A stretch of DNA of 64,000 nt from assembly GCF_900491935.1 (NCBI RefSeq), contig NZ_UEXK01000004.1, positions 783,047 through 847,046 on the forward strand, written 5' to 3'. A program made the position numbers and the translations under genes. The notes beneath the pieces are model-generated. The model was not told the DNA's origin. It saw only the letters and a list, made by a program, of their open reading frames with translations, and did not search any database. Shown here in pieces: positions 47,972-56,498 of this stretch. Source of the DNA: Klenkia terrae (GTDB lineage: Bacteria > Actinomycetota > Actinomycetes > Mycobacteriales > Geodermatophilaceae). How positions within the stretch are numbered: position 1 is the stretch's first letter; every line of letters starts with the position of its first letter.

Positions 47972-49582
47972 TCAGGCGGGCGGGGCGAGCCGCCGGTCCC
48001 ACCCGGCCAGCAGCCCGGTGAGCGCGCTGTCGGCGCCCGGGGCGCCCAGCGCCGCCAGCCCGACCGGCAACCCGTCGACCAGCGCCGCCGGGGCCACCGC
48101 CGAGGGCAGCCCGCCGACCCCGGCCAGGCAGGTCAGCCGCAGCGTCGCCGCCCGGTAGACCGCCTTCCGCTCGGCCGGCGCGGACACCGGCGGCGCGGTC
48201 GAGCTGGCCGGCGGCAGCAGCACCGCCGTCCCCTCCCCCACCCGGGCCCGCAGTGCGGCCCGGCCGGCGGCGAGCACCGCGGTCGCCTCGGCCAGCGCGT
48301 CCGGCGAGACCAGGGACCCGTCGGCGAACCGCTGCGCGATCCCCGGCCCCAGCACCCCCGGGTTGGCCTGGATCCACGCCCCGTGCGCCGCCCACGCCTG
48401 CGCGCCCTGCACCGTCCGGAACGCGGTGAACCACCGCTCGTGCTCCTCCGGCGTCAGCAGGTCCTCGCGCGTCATGGACAGCCCTGAGACGGCGGCCAGA
48501 TCGCCAGCAGCAGCGGTCAGCGCCGTAGCCACCGCCGGGTCCGCCAGCGCCACCAGGTCCGTGGCCAGCACCAGCGAGGTGATCGGGGCGGACCCCGGCA
48601 GCAGGGCCGACGCCACCCGGTGGAGCAGGCCGGCGTCCCGGGTCAGCCAGCCCACCGTGTCGAAGGCCGGTGCCAGCGGCAGCACGCCGTCCAGCGGGAG
48701 CACACCGTGGGTGGGCCGCAGCCCGTGCAGCCCGCAGTAGGACGCCGGCACCCGGATGGACCCGGCGGTGTCCGTGCCCAGGCCGAGGTCTGCCGTCCCC
48801 CGGGCGACCGCGGACGCCGGTCCGTTGGTGGACCCGCCGACCACCAGCCCGGCGCCCCACGGGTTGGCCGGGCTGCCGTGGTGCACGTTGGTGCCCGACA
48901 GGCTGTAGGCCAGCTCGTCGGTCCGCGCGATGCCCCGCACGTGCGCCCCGGCGGCCAGCAGCTGCGCCAGCACCGGGGCGTGCGCCGCGGAGGGCTCGGC
49001 CTGGGCCAACCGCACCGGGTTGCCGGCGCCGACCGGGTGCCCGGCGACGTCCAGCAGGTCCTTGACCGCGACCGAGACCCCGTCCAGCGGACCGGTCGAG
49101 GTCGGGGCCACCAGCGGCGAGCCCACCACCCGCCAGGTCGCCGGGTCGGCCCGCTCCAGCGCGGCGTCGGCCGCCGTCCGGGTCGAGGGCGCGGGCGCGG
49201 AGGGCGCGGCGCCCGAGCTGACGTGCGCCACCCGGACCTGCCAGCCCGCGGCCCCCTGCTCCCACACCTGGGTCTGCAGACCGCGGGTGCCGTCCGGGCG
49301 CAGCGTCTCCGCGACCGCGGTGGCCAGCCCCGCGGTGTGCACGATCACGTGCAGCGCGGTCACCGTGCGGGCCGGTGCGCCGCCGCGGCCCCGCCGGAAG
49401 TCGCTGATCGCGGCGTGGGAGACGACCACTTCCCCGGCGTCGGCCCGCAGCGTCGTGCTCCCCGGGGCGAACAGCGCGTCGAGCTCGGCGAGGTCGTCGG
49501 CGGCCAGCGCGGCCTCGTACCGGGCGACCGCGGCCCGGACCTCGTCCTCGACCTCCCAGCCCCCGACGTCGGCGAGGGTCAC
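47972..49582 (-). CDS. AtzH-like domain fused to an amidase
   Basis: 536 residues. About 1-125 form an NTF2-like AtzH-type domain (VARYEAALAADDLAELDALF, VTALHVIVHTAGLATAVAE). The rest is an amidase-signature enzyme with Lys in VSVAVKDLLDVAG, the cis-Ser in GGSTNGPASAVARG and the nucleophile Ser in GTDTAGSIRVPAS. AtzH-like proteins accompany ureide and s-triazine amidases, so a cyclic-amide breakdown product is a plausible substrate. GTG start overlaps the cupin stop; it is the last gene of a five-gene minus-strand operon. Confidence 0.88.
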   Translation of the reverse strand: MTLADVGGWEVEDEVRAAVARYEAALAADDLAELDALFAPGSTTLRADAGEVVVSHAAISDFRRGRGGAPARTVTALHVIVHTAGLATAVAETLRPDGTRGLQTQVWEQGAAGWQVRVAHVSSGAAPSAPAPSTRTAADAALERADPATWRVVGSPLVAPTSTGPLDGVSVAVKDLLDVAGHPVGAGNPVRLAQAEPSAAHAPVLAQLLAAGAHVRGIARTDELAYSLSGTNVHHGSPANPWGAGLVVGGSTNGPASAVARGTADLGLGTDTAGSIRVPASYCGLHGLRPTHGVLPLDGVLPLAPAFDTVGWLTRDAGLLHRVASALLPGSAPITSLVLATDLVALADPAVATALTAAAGDLAAVSGLSMTREDLLTPEEHERWFTAFRTVQGAQAWAAHGAWIQANPGVLGPGIAQRFADGSLVSPDALAEATAVLAAGRAALRARVGEGTAVLLPPASSTAPPVSAPAERKAVYRAATLRLTCLAGVGGLPSAVAPAALVDGLPVGLAALGAPGADSALTGLLAGWDRRLAPPA

Positions 49583-50016
49583 GCCGCGGTCAGGACGGTG
49601 CCGAGCACCGCGGCGTCCGCGGCGTCCAGGAACGCCTCCGGGCCGGTGAGGATCAGGTCGGCGAAGCCGCCGTCGTTCTCCATCACGGTCAGCGTGTAGA
49701 GCCGCTCGGTGACCGAGGAGTTCACGATGTGGTGCACCGAGGTCGCCGGCAGCACGATGACGTCACCGGGGCCGAGGTCCGCGACGTGCTCGTCGCTGTG
49801 CGCCCGCGCCGTGCCGCGCAGCACCACGAACGTCTCGGTCGACTCCTCGTGCGAGTTGTCCGGCTGGGAACCGCCGGGCTCCCAGATCTCCAGCACCACG
49901 GTGGTGCCCGAACCGTCGGCGGGGCCGGACAGCACGGCCAGCCGGACGGTGCGGTTGTCCCCGATGTAGTGCGGGGTGATGTCGGCCAGGGACTTGACGA
50001 CGGGGGCCAGGGCCAC
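49579..50016 (-). CDS. Cupin-domain protein
   Basis: 145 residues from GTG 50016 with AGGAGG upstream. Cupin motif 1 is visible as SHEESTETFVVLRGTARAHSD and motif 2 as LGPGDVIVLPATSVHHIVNSS, with His and Glu of the usual metal site. The first segment (ITPHYIGDNRTVRLAVLSGP) is specific to this type of cupin as seen with amidohydrolase clusters. It could be an isomerase, dioxygenase or sensor. It lies 8 nt after the cysteine hydrolase and overlaps the amidase by 4 nt. Confidence 0.82.
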   Translation of the reverse strand: MALAPVVKSLADITPHYIGDNRTVRLAVLSGPADGSGTTVVLEIWEPGGSQPDNSHEESTETFVVLRGTARAHSDEHVADLGPGDVIVLPATSVHHIVNSSVTERLYTLTVMENDGGFADLILTGPEAFLDAADAAVLGTVLTAA

Positions 50017-50024
50017 GGGTCCTC

Positions 50025-50765
50025 CTAGGGGTGCAGGCCGGCGAGCAGCTCGGCCGAGGTGGTGGTGAAGCCGAAGCACTGCCGCACGTTGTAGAGCGTC
50101 GCGGCGGTGCAGAAGTCGGGTGAGGTCGTGCCGCAGAGGTCCTCCACCAGGACGACGTCGTAACCGAGGTTCGCGGCGTCGGTGAGCGTGGCCAGCACGC
50201 ACTGGTCGGTGTTCACCCCGGCGAACAGGAGGGTGTCCACCCGCAGGTTGCGCAGCACCGAGTCCAGCGGGGTGTCCGGGAAGCCGCTCATCCGGTACTT
50301 GGCGACCTGCAGGTCGGCCGGCTCGGGCACGAGCTCGTCGACCAGCCCCGCCGACCACGAGCCCAGCTCGAGGACGTGCGAGCCACCGGGCAGCGGGTCG
50401 CCGATGCCGGTGGAGGCGCCGTCGGGGTCGTAGACGTGCCGCACGCCCGGCGGCAGGTTCGCCCGGTCGGGCCGGTTGCCCCAGGTCACCCAGACCACGG
50501 GGACCCCGGCCGCCCGCAGCGCCGGCAGCGTCGCGGCCAGCGCACCGATCGGCCCGGCCGCCCCGGAGACGTCGACGCCGATCGAGGCCAGCCAGCCGTC
50601 GGGGTGGCAGAAGTCGTTCTGCAGGTCGACCGCCACGACGGCGGTCCGGGACAGGTCCAGGGTCAGCTGCTGCGGCAGCGCGGCCACCTCGACCGGGCGC
50701 GGCTCGAGCACCGGGCGGCGCAGGTCGACGGCGTCCCGGGACAACCCCCAGGCGTTGCGGGTCAG
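50025..50765 (-). CDS. Isochorismatase-like cysteine hydrolase (RutB-like)
   Basis: About 246 residues. Catalytic Asp in VVAVDLQNDFCHPDGW, Lys in VAKYRMSGFPDTPLD and Cys in FAGVNTDQCVLATLTDA give the Asp-Lys-Cys triad of ureidoacrylate/N-carbamoyl amidohydrolases. The conserved N-terminal phrase NAWGLSRD lies upstream of the first TTG (50744) and has no ATG or GTG before it. The only fitting start is CTG 50765, overlapping the SDR stop as CTGA. TTG 50744 is the fallback. Likely reaction: hydrolysis of a carbamoyl or ureido group. Confidence 0.88.
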   Translation of the reverse strand: MTRNAWGLSRDAVDLRRPVLEPRPVEVAALPQQLTLDLSRTAVVAVDLQNDFCHPDGWLASIGVDVSGAAGPIGALAATLPALRAAGVPVVWVTWGNRPDRANLPPGVRHVYDPDGASTGIGDPLPGGSHVLELGSWSAGLVDELVPEPADLQVAKYRMSGFPDTPLDSVLRNLRVDTLLFAGVNTDQCVLATLTDAANLGYDVVLVEDLCGTTSPDFCTAATLYNVRQCFGFTTTSAELLAGLHP

Positions 50766-51517
50766 TGGGTCACCATCCCGCCGGCCACGTTGAGCGCGTC
50801 GCCGGTCAGGTAGTCGGAGTCCGACGACGCCAGGAACAGCGCGACCCGGGCGACGTCCTCCGGTTCGCCGAGCCGACCCAGCGGTGACTTGGTGGCCCAC
50901 CGGGCGACGTCGGCCGCCGTCCGGGTGCCGGCGCCCATCTCGGTGAGCACGTACCCCGGGCACAGGCAGGTCGCGGTGATGCCCAGGGGACCCAGCTCCT
51001 CGGCGGTGGCCCGGGTCAGGCCGATGACGGCGGCCTTGGACGCGGCGTAGTGCGCCTGCCCGGCGCCGCCGGCCTTGCCGCCCATCGAGGCGGTGTTGAC
51101 CACCTTGCCGACCACCTCGCCCGGGAAGGACGGTGCCCGCTGGGCGACCATCGCGGTGACCGCGACCTGGGTGGTCACCAGCATCGCGCGGACGTTGACG
51201 GCGAAGACCTCGTCCCACTCGTGCGGCTCCAGGTCCAGCAGCGAGGCGAAGCGCAGGATGCCGGCGTTGTTGACCAGCACGTCGATCCCGCCGAGGGCGT
51301 CGATCGCCGTCGTGGTGGCCTGCCGGGTCGCCGCCACGTCGGCCAGGTCGACCTCGACGGCGTGCCCGCCGACCTCGGCGGCGAGCTTGCCGGCCTCCTC
51401 GGCCAGCCGGTCCAGCACCGCGACGACCGCACCCTCGGCGGCGAAGGTGCGCACCATCGCCGCGCCGATCCCGCGGGCCCCGCCGGTGACGACGACCCGC
51501 TTGCCGGCGAGCCTCAC
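50762..51517 (-). CDS. SDR-family oxidoreductase
   Basis: 251-residue classical SDR: VVVTGGARGIGAAMVRTFA, Asp after strand 2 (VAVLDRLAEEAG, favouring NAD), LVNNAGILRF, catalytic NTASMGGKAGG and HYAASKAAVIGL, and the C-terminal SDSDYLTGDALNVAGG. Substrate unknown. It overlaps the creatininase-like gene by 4 nt and the cysteine hydrolase start, so all are translated together; an alcohol or imine step in the same pathway is likely. Confidence 0.9.
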   Translation of the reverse strand: MRLAGKRVVVTGGARGIGAAMVRTFAAEGAVVAVLDRLAEEAGKLAAEVGGHAVEVDLADVAATRQATTTAIDALGGIDVLVNNAGILRFASLLDLEPHEWDEVFAVNVRAMLVTTQVAVTAMVAQRAPSFPGEVVGKVVNTASMGGKAGGAGQAHYAASKAAVIGLTRATAEELGPLGITATCLCPGYVLTEMGAGTRTAADVARWATKSPLGRLGEPEDVARVALFLASSDSDYLTGDALNVAGGMVTH

Positions 51518-52293
51518 GCGCGGGGACCGGGGTCGAAGGACGCGACCTCCGCGAACGCCTCGCCGAGGTAGGCCAGCATCGCCTCGGCCTTCTCCTTCCC
51601 GTGCTCGGCGGTAGCGGTGCTCGCGTCACCGATCACGCCGTCCGGGCCGAAGTCGTCCGACGTCCAGCCGAAGCTCACCGAGCCGCCGAATCGCACGTGC
51701 CGGTACTCGGTGAGCTGCTCGGGCACCCAGCGCTGCGCCTTGTCCATGTCCACCAGCTCGGGGCGCAGGTGCAGCATCAGCGAGGTCTCCTCGTGGCCGC
51801 CGTGGATGCCCAGGCCGAGCTCGCTCTTCGGGCTCTTGCCGCCGTGGTCGGCGGGCAGCGACGGGTGCAGGGTGAAGGTGCGCAGGCCGTGGGCGATCCG
51901 CAGGTCCCGGGCGGCGACCTGGAGCAGCGCGGAGTTGCCGCCGTGCCCGTTGAGGAAGGCCAGCCGGCGGGCCGGGGTCTTGGTCATCGAGGCGCCCAGG
52001 TCGTGCAGCACGCTGAGCAGCGTCTGCGCCGACAGCCAGAAGGTGCCGCAGCTCCAGTGGTGCTCGTTGCTCTTGGTGTAGGCCAGCGGCGGCAGCAGCC
52101 AGAGGTCCAGCTCCTCGCCGAACTCGGCGACCGCCAGCTCGGCCATGCTCTTCGCGGTGATCAGGTCGGTGGCGACCGGCAGGTGCGGACCGTGCTGCTC
52201 GATCGCGCCGGTCGGCAGCACCAGCACCGAGTCCGGGCCGAGGGCGTCGGCGATGGCGGGGGCGGAGAGCTCGGTGAGCAGTCGGGCGGTCAC
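51514..52293 (-). CDS. Creatininase-family amidohydrolase
   Basis: 259 residues from GTG 52293. The metal ligands of creatininase are present: Glu, His and Asp in GAIEQHGPHLPVATD, His in LNGHGGNSA and His/Glu in IHGGHEETSLM. Related enzymes open creatinine, deformylate FAPy (ArfB) or cleave peptides (MftE). First gene of a five-gene operon, divergent from the amidohydrolase gene across 93 bp. The C-terminal segment (SVSFGWTSDDFGPDGVIGD) is typical of uncharacterised creatininase homologues. Confidence 0.9.
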   Translation of the reverse strand: MTARLLTELSAPAIADALGPDSVLVLPTGAIEQHGPHLPVATDLITAKSMAELAVAEFGEELDLWLLPPLAYTKSNEHHWSCGTFWLSAQTLLSVLHDLGASMTKTPARRLAFLNGHGGNSALLQVAARDLRIAHGLRTFTLHPSLPADHGGKSPKSELGLGIHGGHEETSLMLHLRPELVDMDKAQRWVPEQLTEYRHVRFGGSVSFGWTSDDFGPDGVIGDASTATAEHGKEKAEAMLAYLGEAFAEVASFDPGPRA

Positions 52294-52386
52294 GAGCCGG
52301 GACGCTAGGGGCGGCTCGTTGCGCGCCGGTGACGGCCGCGTTCCAGCCGTCACCTGGCCGGAACACACAGCTGCGAGGGTCGTCGC

Positions 52387-53670
52387 ATGCTGACCGTGCG
52401 GGGTGCCGTGGCCGTGCTGGGCCGGGCCGGGACCGGGGACATCACCTGCGCGGACGACGGCAGGTTAGGGACGGCGTCCGGCGGCGAGGTGCTCGACGCG
52501 TCGGGCTGCGTGGTCACCCCGGGTCTGGTCAACGCCCACCACCACCTGCTGCAGACGGCGTTCCGGACGCTGCCGGGCACCCGGGGCGTGCCGATGGCGC
52601 AGTGGCTGCCGACGATGGCCGCCGCCTACGGAGCGGTCGGGGTAGACGCCGAGCTGGCGCACGCCGCGGCGTCGGCCGGGCTGGCCGAGGCGCTGCTGTG
52701 CGGCGTGACCACCGTCGCCGACCACCACCTGACCTGGCCGACGCTGACCGACGGCGGGGTGGGCATCGCCTCGGCCACGGCGACCGCCGCCCGCGAGCTC
52801 GGTGCCCGGGTGGTGTTCGTCCGCGGCAGCGCCCGGGACGACGCGGCCACCGCGGCCGCCTCCGCCGACGCGATCGCCGCGGCCCTGGTGCCGCACGGCG
52901 GGGTGACCGACGACGGCGTGCTGCAGGTCGCCGTCGGCCCGGCCGGCGTGCACTCGGACTCCCCCGAGACGTTCGCGCTGATGGCCGAGGTCGCCGCCGC
53001 CCGTGGCCTGCGCCGGCGCACCCAGGCCAACGAGCAGGTCGACGTGGCGATCGCGGTGGAGCGGTACGGCCGCCGTCCGCTGGAGCTGCTGGACGAGTGG
53101 GGCTGGCTGGCCCCCGACGTCACGCTGGCCCACCTGTGCGAGCTGACCCCGGCCGAGGTCGCCCTGGTCACCGGGTCCGGGGTGACCGCCACCCATGCCC
53201 CGGGCTGCGACCTGCCGATGGGGTGGGGCATCGCGCCGATGGCCGAGCTGGCCGACGCCGGGGTGGTGGTCGGGCTGGGCACCAGCGGCGGCGGGTCCAA
53301 CGACGCCGGGCACCTGCTGGCCGACGCCCGGCTGGCGATGCAGGTCGCCCCGCTGGTGGGCCGACCGGTGACCGCGCGGGAGGTGCTCGGCTGGGCGACC
53401 ACCGGGTCCGCCGACGGGCTGGGCCGGCCGGACCTGGGTCGCCTGGACGTCGGCGCGCGGGCGGACCTGGTGTGCTGGGACGTCACCGGGGTCGCCGACG
53501 CCGGCGTCGCCGACCCGGTCGCCGGCCTGCTGTGGGCGTCGCCCGGACGGCGCCCGAAGCACGTGGTGGCCGGTGGCCGGGTGGTGGTCCGGGACGGCCG
53601 GCTGGTCACCCGCGAGGAGTCCGGCGTCGTCCGCGCGCTGACCACGCTGCTGGCCGCCCGCCGCCGCTGA
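52387..53670 (+). CDS. Amidohydrolase (8-oxoguanine deaminase-like) lacking canonical metal ligands
   Basis: 427-residue ATZ/TRZ-type deaminase. HxH of strand 1 is present (LVNAHHHLLQ, residues 49-56) and the strand-6 His (LAHLCELTPAE, His249). The strand-5 region, normally HTHLAE, reads RRRTQANEQ (209-217), losing both His. The strand-8 motif, normally GLGTDG, reads GLGTSGGGSND, with Ser300 for the metal Asp. Strand-6/7 ATHAPGCDLPMGWG is kept. It may be inactive, use another metal geometry, or act as a binding protein. Monocistronic, with a palindrome after it. Confidence 0.85.
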   Translation: MLTVRGAVAVLGRAGTGDITCADDGRLGTASGGEVLDASGCVVTPGLVNAHHHLLQTAFRTLPGTRGVPMAQWLPTMAAAYGAVGVDAELAHAAASAGLAEALLCGVTTVADHHLTWPTLTDGGVGIASATATAARELGARVVFVRGSARDDAATAAASADAIAAALVPHGGVTDDGVLQVAVGPAGVHSDSPETFALMAEVAAARGLRRRTQANEQVDVAIAVERYGRRPLELLDEWGWLAPDVTLAHLCELTPAEVALVTGSGVTATHAPGCDLPMGWGIAPMAELADAGVVVGLGTSGGGSNDAGHLLADARLAMQVAPLVGRPVTAREVLGWATTGSADGLGRPDLGRLDVGARADLVCWDVTGVADAGVADPVAGLLWASPGRRPKHVVAGGRVVVRDGRLVTREESGVVRALTTLLAARRR

Positions 53671-53740
53671 CCCCCGGCACGGGAACCCATGCACCCACCC
53701 CCGGGGCCCACAACCGGGTGCATGGGCTCCCATGCCGGGG
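53671..53740. terminator. Nested hairpin between convergent genes
   Basis: Inner arms CCCATGCACCC (53686-53696) and GGGTGCATGGG (53716-53726) pair perfectly. Flanking CCCCGGCACGGGA and TCCCATGCCGGGG extend the stem with one mismatch. It separates the amidohydrolase and Fe(II) oxygenase gene ends. Confidence 0.75.
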
Positions 53741-53751
53741 TGGTGGACGCG

Positions 53752-54723
53752 TCAGGCCACCGGCTCGGGCTCGGCGTAGGTGTTGACCAGCACGACCTCC
53801 CGCATGAACTGCTGCTGCCAGTCGTAGGCGCTGATCGGGGCGAACCGCGGACCCTCCGCGCCCACCGTGGTCGGCACCGGCGACACGACCTGGTCCACGT
53901 TCGGCAGGAAGAACATGGCGATCGACTGCCGCTCCGCCGAGGTGTCCGGCCCGGCGACGACCCGGTGCACGGTGGCGGGGAACCGGCCGTTGGTCCACCG
54001 GGACATCAGGTGGCCGATGTTGATGACGAACGCGTCCTCGCGCAGCGGCACGGTGACCCACCCGCCGCCGGCCTCCCGCACCTGCAGGCCCTCGTAGGTG
54101 CCGCGCTGGTGCAGCACGGTCAGCCCGCCGGAGTCGGCGTGCGGGTTGAGGATCACGTCCTCGAAGTAGTCCTCGTCCACCGGCTGGGGCGGGTACAGGT
54201 TGACGCTGAACAGCGTGACGTCCTTGCTGAAGGGCTCCTCGAAGAAGTCCCGCGGCAGGTCCAGGGCCAGTGCGAACAGGCCCATGAGCTCGCGGGCCAC
54301 CGTGCGGGCGGCGTCCCCGTAGGCCTTCCAGGTGGTCCGGAAGCCCGACAGCTGCTCGGGCCACACGTTGGGCACGAAGTAGTCGGGGTGACCGCCCACG
54401 GCGTCGTCGGCCTCGGCCGCGGCCAGGTCGTCGTAGGTGATGAACTGGAGTGCCCGGTTGAGCACCCGGCCGCGGTCGTCGACCTCCTCGAACAGCCCGC
54501 GGGAGCCGGCCCGGGGGCGGACCAGCGCGCGGCGCTCGGCGTCGGGCAGCGCGGCTATCTGGTCCATCGCGGCGTAGGCGGCGTCGACCAGGGCGGGGTC
54601 CAGGCCATGCCCGACGACCTGGAGGAAGCCGACCTCGGTGAGCGCGTGCCGGAGCTGCGCGACGACGGCGGTGGGGTCGCCCCCGGACAGGGCGGGGGCG
54701 ACGTCGACGACGGGGATCTGCAT
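53752..54723 (-). CDS. 2-oxoglutarate/Fe(II) oxygenase (isopenicillin N synthase-like)
   Basis: 323 residues from ATG 54723 with GAGGAAGG upstream. Double-stranded beta-helix enzyme with iron ligands His195 and Asp197 (NPHADSGG) and His253 (TVHRVV), and the 2-oxoglutarate Arg265 in RQSIAMFF. The N-terminal IPVVDVAPAL and GFLQVVGHGLD are typical of the IPNS/2OG family. It probably hydroxylates, N-dealkylates or ring-closes a small substrate. Alone on its strand, divergent from the FAD oxidoreductase across 128 bp. Confidence 0.9.
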   Translation of the reverse strand: MQIPVVDVAPALSGGDPTAVVAQLRHALTEVGFLQVVGHGLDPALVDAAYAAMDQIAALPDAERRALVRPRAGSRGLFEEVDDRGRVLNRALQFITYDDLAAAEADDAVGGHPDYFVPNVWPEQLSGFRTTWKAYGDAARTVARELMGLFALALDLPRDFFEEPFSKDVTLFSVNLYPPQPVDEDYFEDVILNPHADSGGLTVLHQRGTYEGLQVREAGGGWVTVPLREDAFVINIGHLMSRWTNGRFPATVHRVVAGPDTSAERQSIAMFFLPNVDQVVSPVPTTVGAEGPRFAPISAYDWQQQFMREVVLVNTYAEPEPVA

Positions 54724-54851
54724 GGTGGTGCCTTCCTCGGACCCGACGACAGGGTGGCCGACGGGGAGGTCCACCAGCGTGGCCCGCGGTCGTTTCCGGC
54801 GGGTGCGCCGGGCGTAACACCTCCGTCACGCCCAGCACGGACAGTCCGGGC

Positions 54852-56413
54852 ATGACGCGCGTGGTGGTGGTCGGGGGCGGGCACAACGGACTGGTCTGCG
54901 CGGCCTACCTGGCCCGGGCCGGCCTCGACGTGACCGTGCTGGAGGCCGGGTCGGCGACCGGCGGCTGCGCGGCCACCGTCGACGCGCTGGACGGCGCCCG
55001 GGTCAACATCTGCAACTGCGACCACACGATGGTGCGGACGACGGCCATCGCCGACGAGCTGGACCTGGCCGCGCACGGGCTGCGCTACCTCGACGTCGAC
55101 CCGCAGGCCCTGCACGTCGGCTGGGACGACGCGGCCGGCCCGGCGTTCGTCCAGTTCCGCGATGTCGAGCGCACCCTGGCCGCCCTCGCGGTCACCCACC
55201 CGACCCAGGTCGACGGCTACCGGCGCTACCTGGCCGACGCCACCCCGGTCGCCCGGCTGCTCGTCGAGCTGACCGCCACGCCGCCGACGCCCGGCCGGGT
55301 GCTGCGGAAGCTCGCCGACCGGAAGGCGCTGGCGCTCCCCCGCCTGCTGGACTGGTCCCGCCGCAGCGTCGCCGACGTCCTGGGCCGCTACCTCACCGAC
55401 CCGTTCCTGGTCGCCGGGGCGTTCACCACCGGGCCGGCCGTGTGGGGCGTGGCGCCGTCCACCCCGGGCACCGGCCTCGGCGCGACCGGCATCGCGATGC
55501 GGCACCTGGTCGGCATCGGTCGCCCGGTCGGCGGGTCCGGCGCGCTCCCCGCGGCGCTGCAGGCCGCGCTGGAGGCGGCGGGCGGCCGGGTGCGCACCGG
55601 CGCCCGGGTCGCCCGGGTGCTGGTGGACGGCCGCGGATCCGCGGGGTCCTGCTGTCCGACGGCGAGGAGGTGCCCGCCGACGTCGTGGTCAGCTCGGTCG
55701 ACCCGCGGACCACGGTCGTGGACTGGCTCGGGCCGCACCCACCCGCCGGCGCCGGGTCGATGGTCGCCCGGTGGACCGCGCATCGGCAGCCCGACGGGTA
55801 CGAGTCCAAGCTCGACGCCGTCGTCGGCACCCTGCCGGTGCTGCCGCAGGTGCAGCGGCTGCAGGAGCGGGTCGGGCCGTTCGACCCGCACGTGCCCACG
55901 ACGACGATCGCGCCGTCCCTGGCCGCGGTCGAGGCCGCGCACGCCGCGCTGCCGACCGGCGTGGTCGCACCGCGGCCGATGGCGCTGGTGAACACTCCGT
56001 CGGTGCTGGACCCGACGATGCGGGTCGGCGCGGACCACCTGCTGTCGCTGGAGGTGCTCTGGACGCCGTACGCCGTGCCGGGTGGCTGGGCGGGCTCGGC
56101 CGAGCCGCAGCGCTGGCTGGACCTGCTGGCCGCCCAGGTCGGGCCCGGGTTCGCCGGCGGGGTCCGGCGCTGGCGGGTGGTGACCCCGGAGGACTACGAG
56201 CGCGACCTGGGCATGCCGCGGGGGTGGGCGCCGTCCTTCTCCGGCGGACCGCTGGCCGCCCTGGTCGGCCGGGACCGGGAGCTGACCCGGTACGCGACGC
56301 CGGTGCGCGGGCTGTTCCTCACCGGCGCCGGCACGTTCCCCGGTGCCGGGGTCTGGGGTGCGTCGGGCCGCAACGCGGCAGCCGTCGTCCTCGCGGACGC
56401 GCAACGGGCCTGA
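54852..56413 (+). pseudogene. FAD-dependent oxidoreductase (phytoene desaturase-like), frameshifted
   Basis: Two frames make one protein of about 520 residues. The first, from ATG 54852, has the FAD motif VVVVGGGHNGLVCAAYLARA and LEAGSATGGCAATVDAL. After about 55640 its sequence turns to nonsense while the next frame carries on (RGVLLSDGEEVPADVVVSS) to LFLTGAGTFPGAGVWGASG, the normal C-terminal FAD contact, ending at 56413. A single missing base explains it. The break lies in or beside the perfect 14-bp palindrome CCGCGGATCCGCGG (55631-55644), where a sequencing or assembly error is easy. The rest of the gene shows no other decay, so it may be intact in the organism. Confidence 0.8.
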
Positions 56414-56498
56414 AACGACCCCGCAACCCGCGGGCGGCACGGTGGCCCCGGGGCCGCGCGATCGGCGCGAGCGGCCCGCAGCCACGAGCAGGACGACC

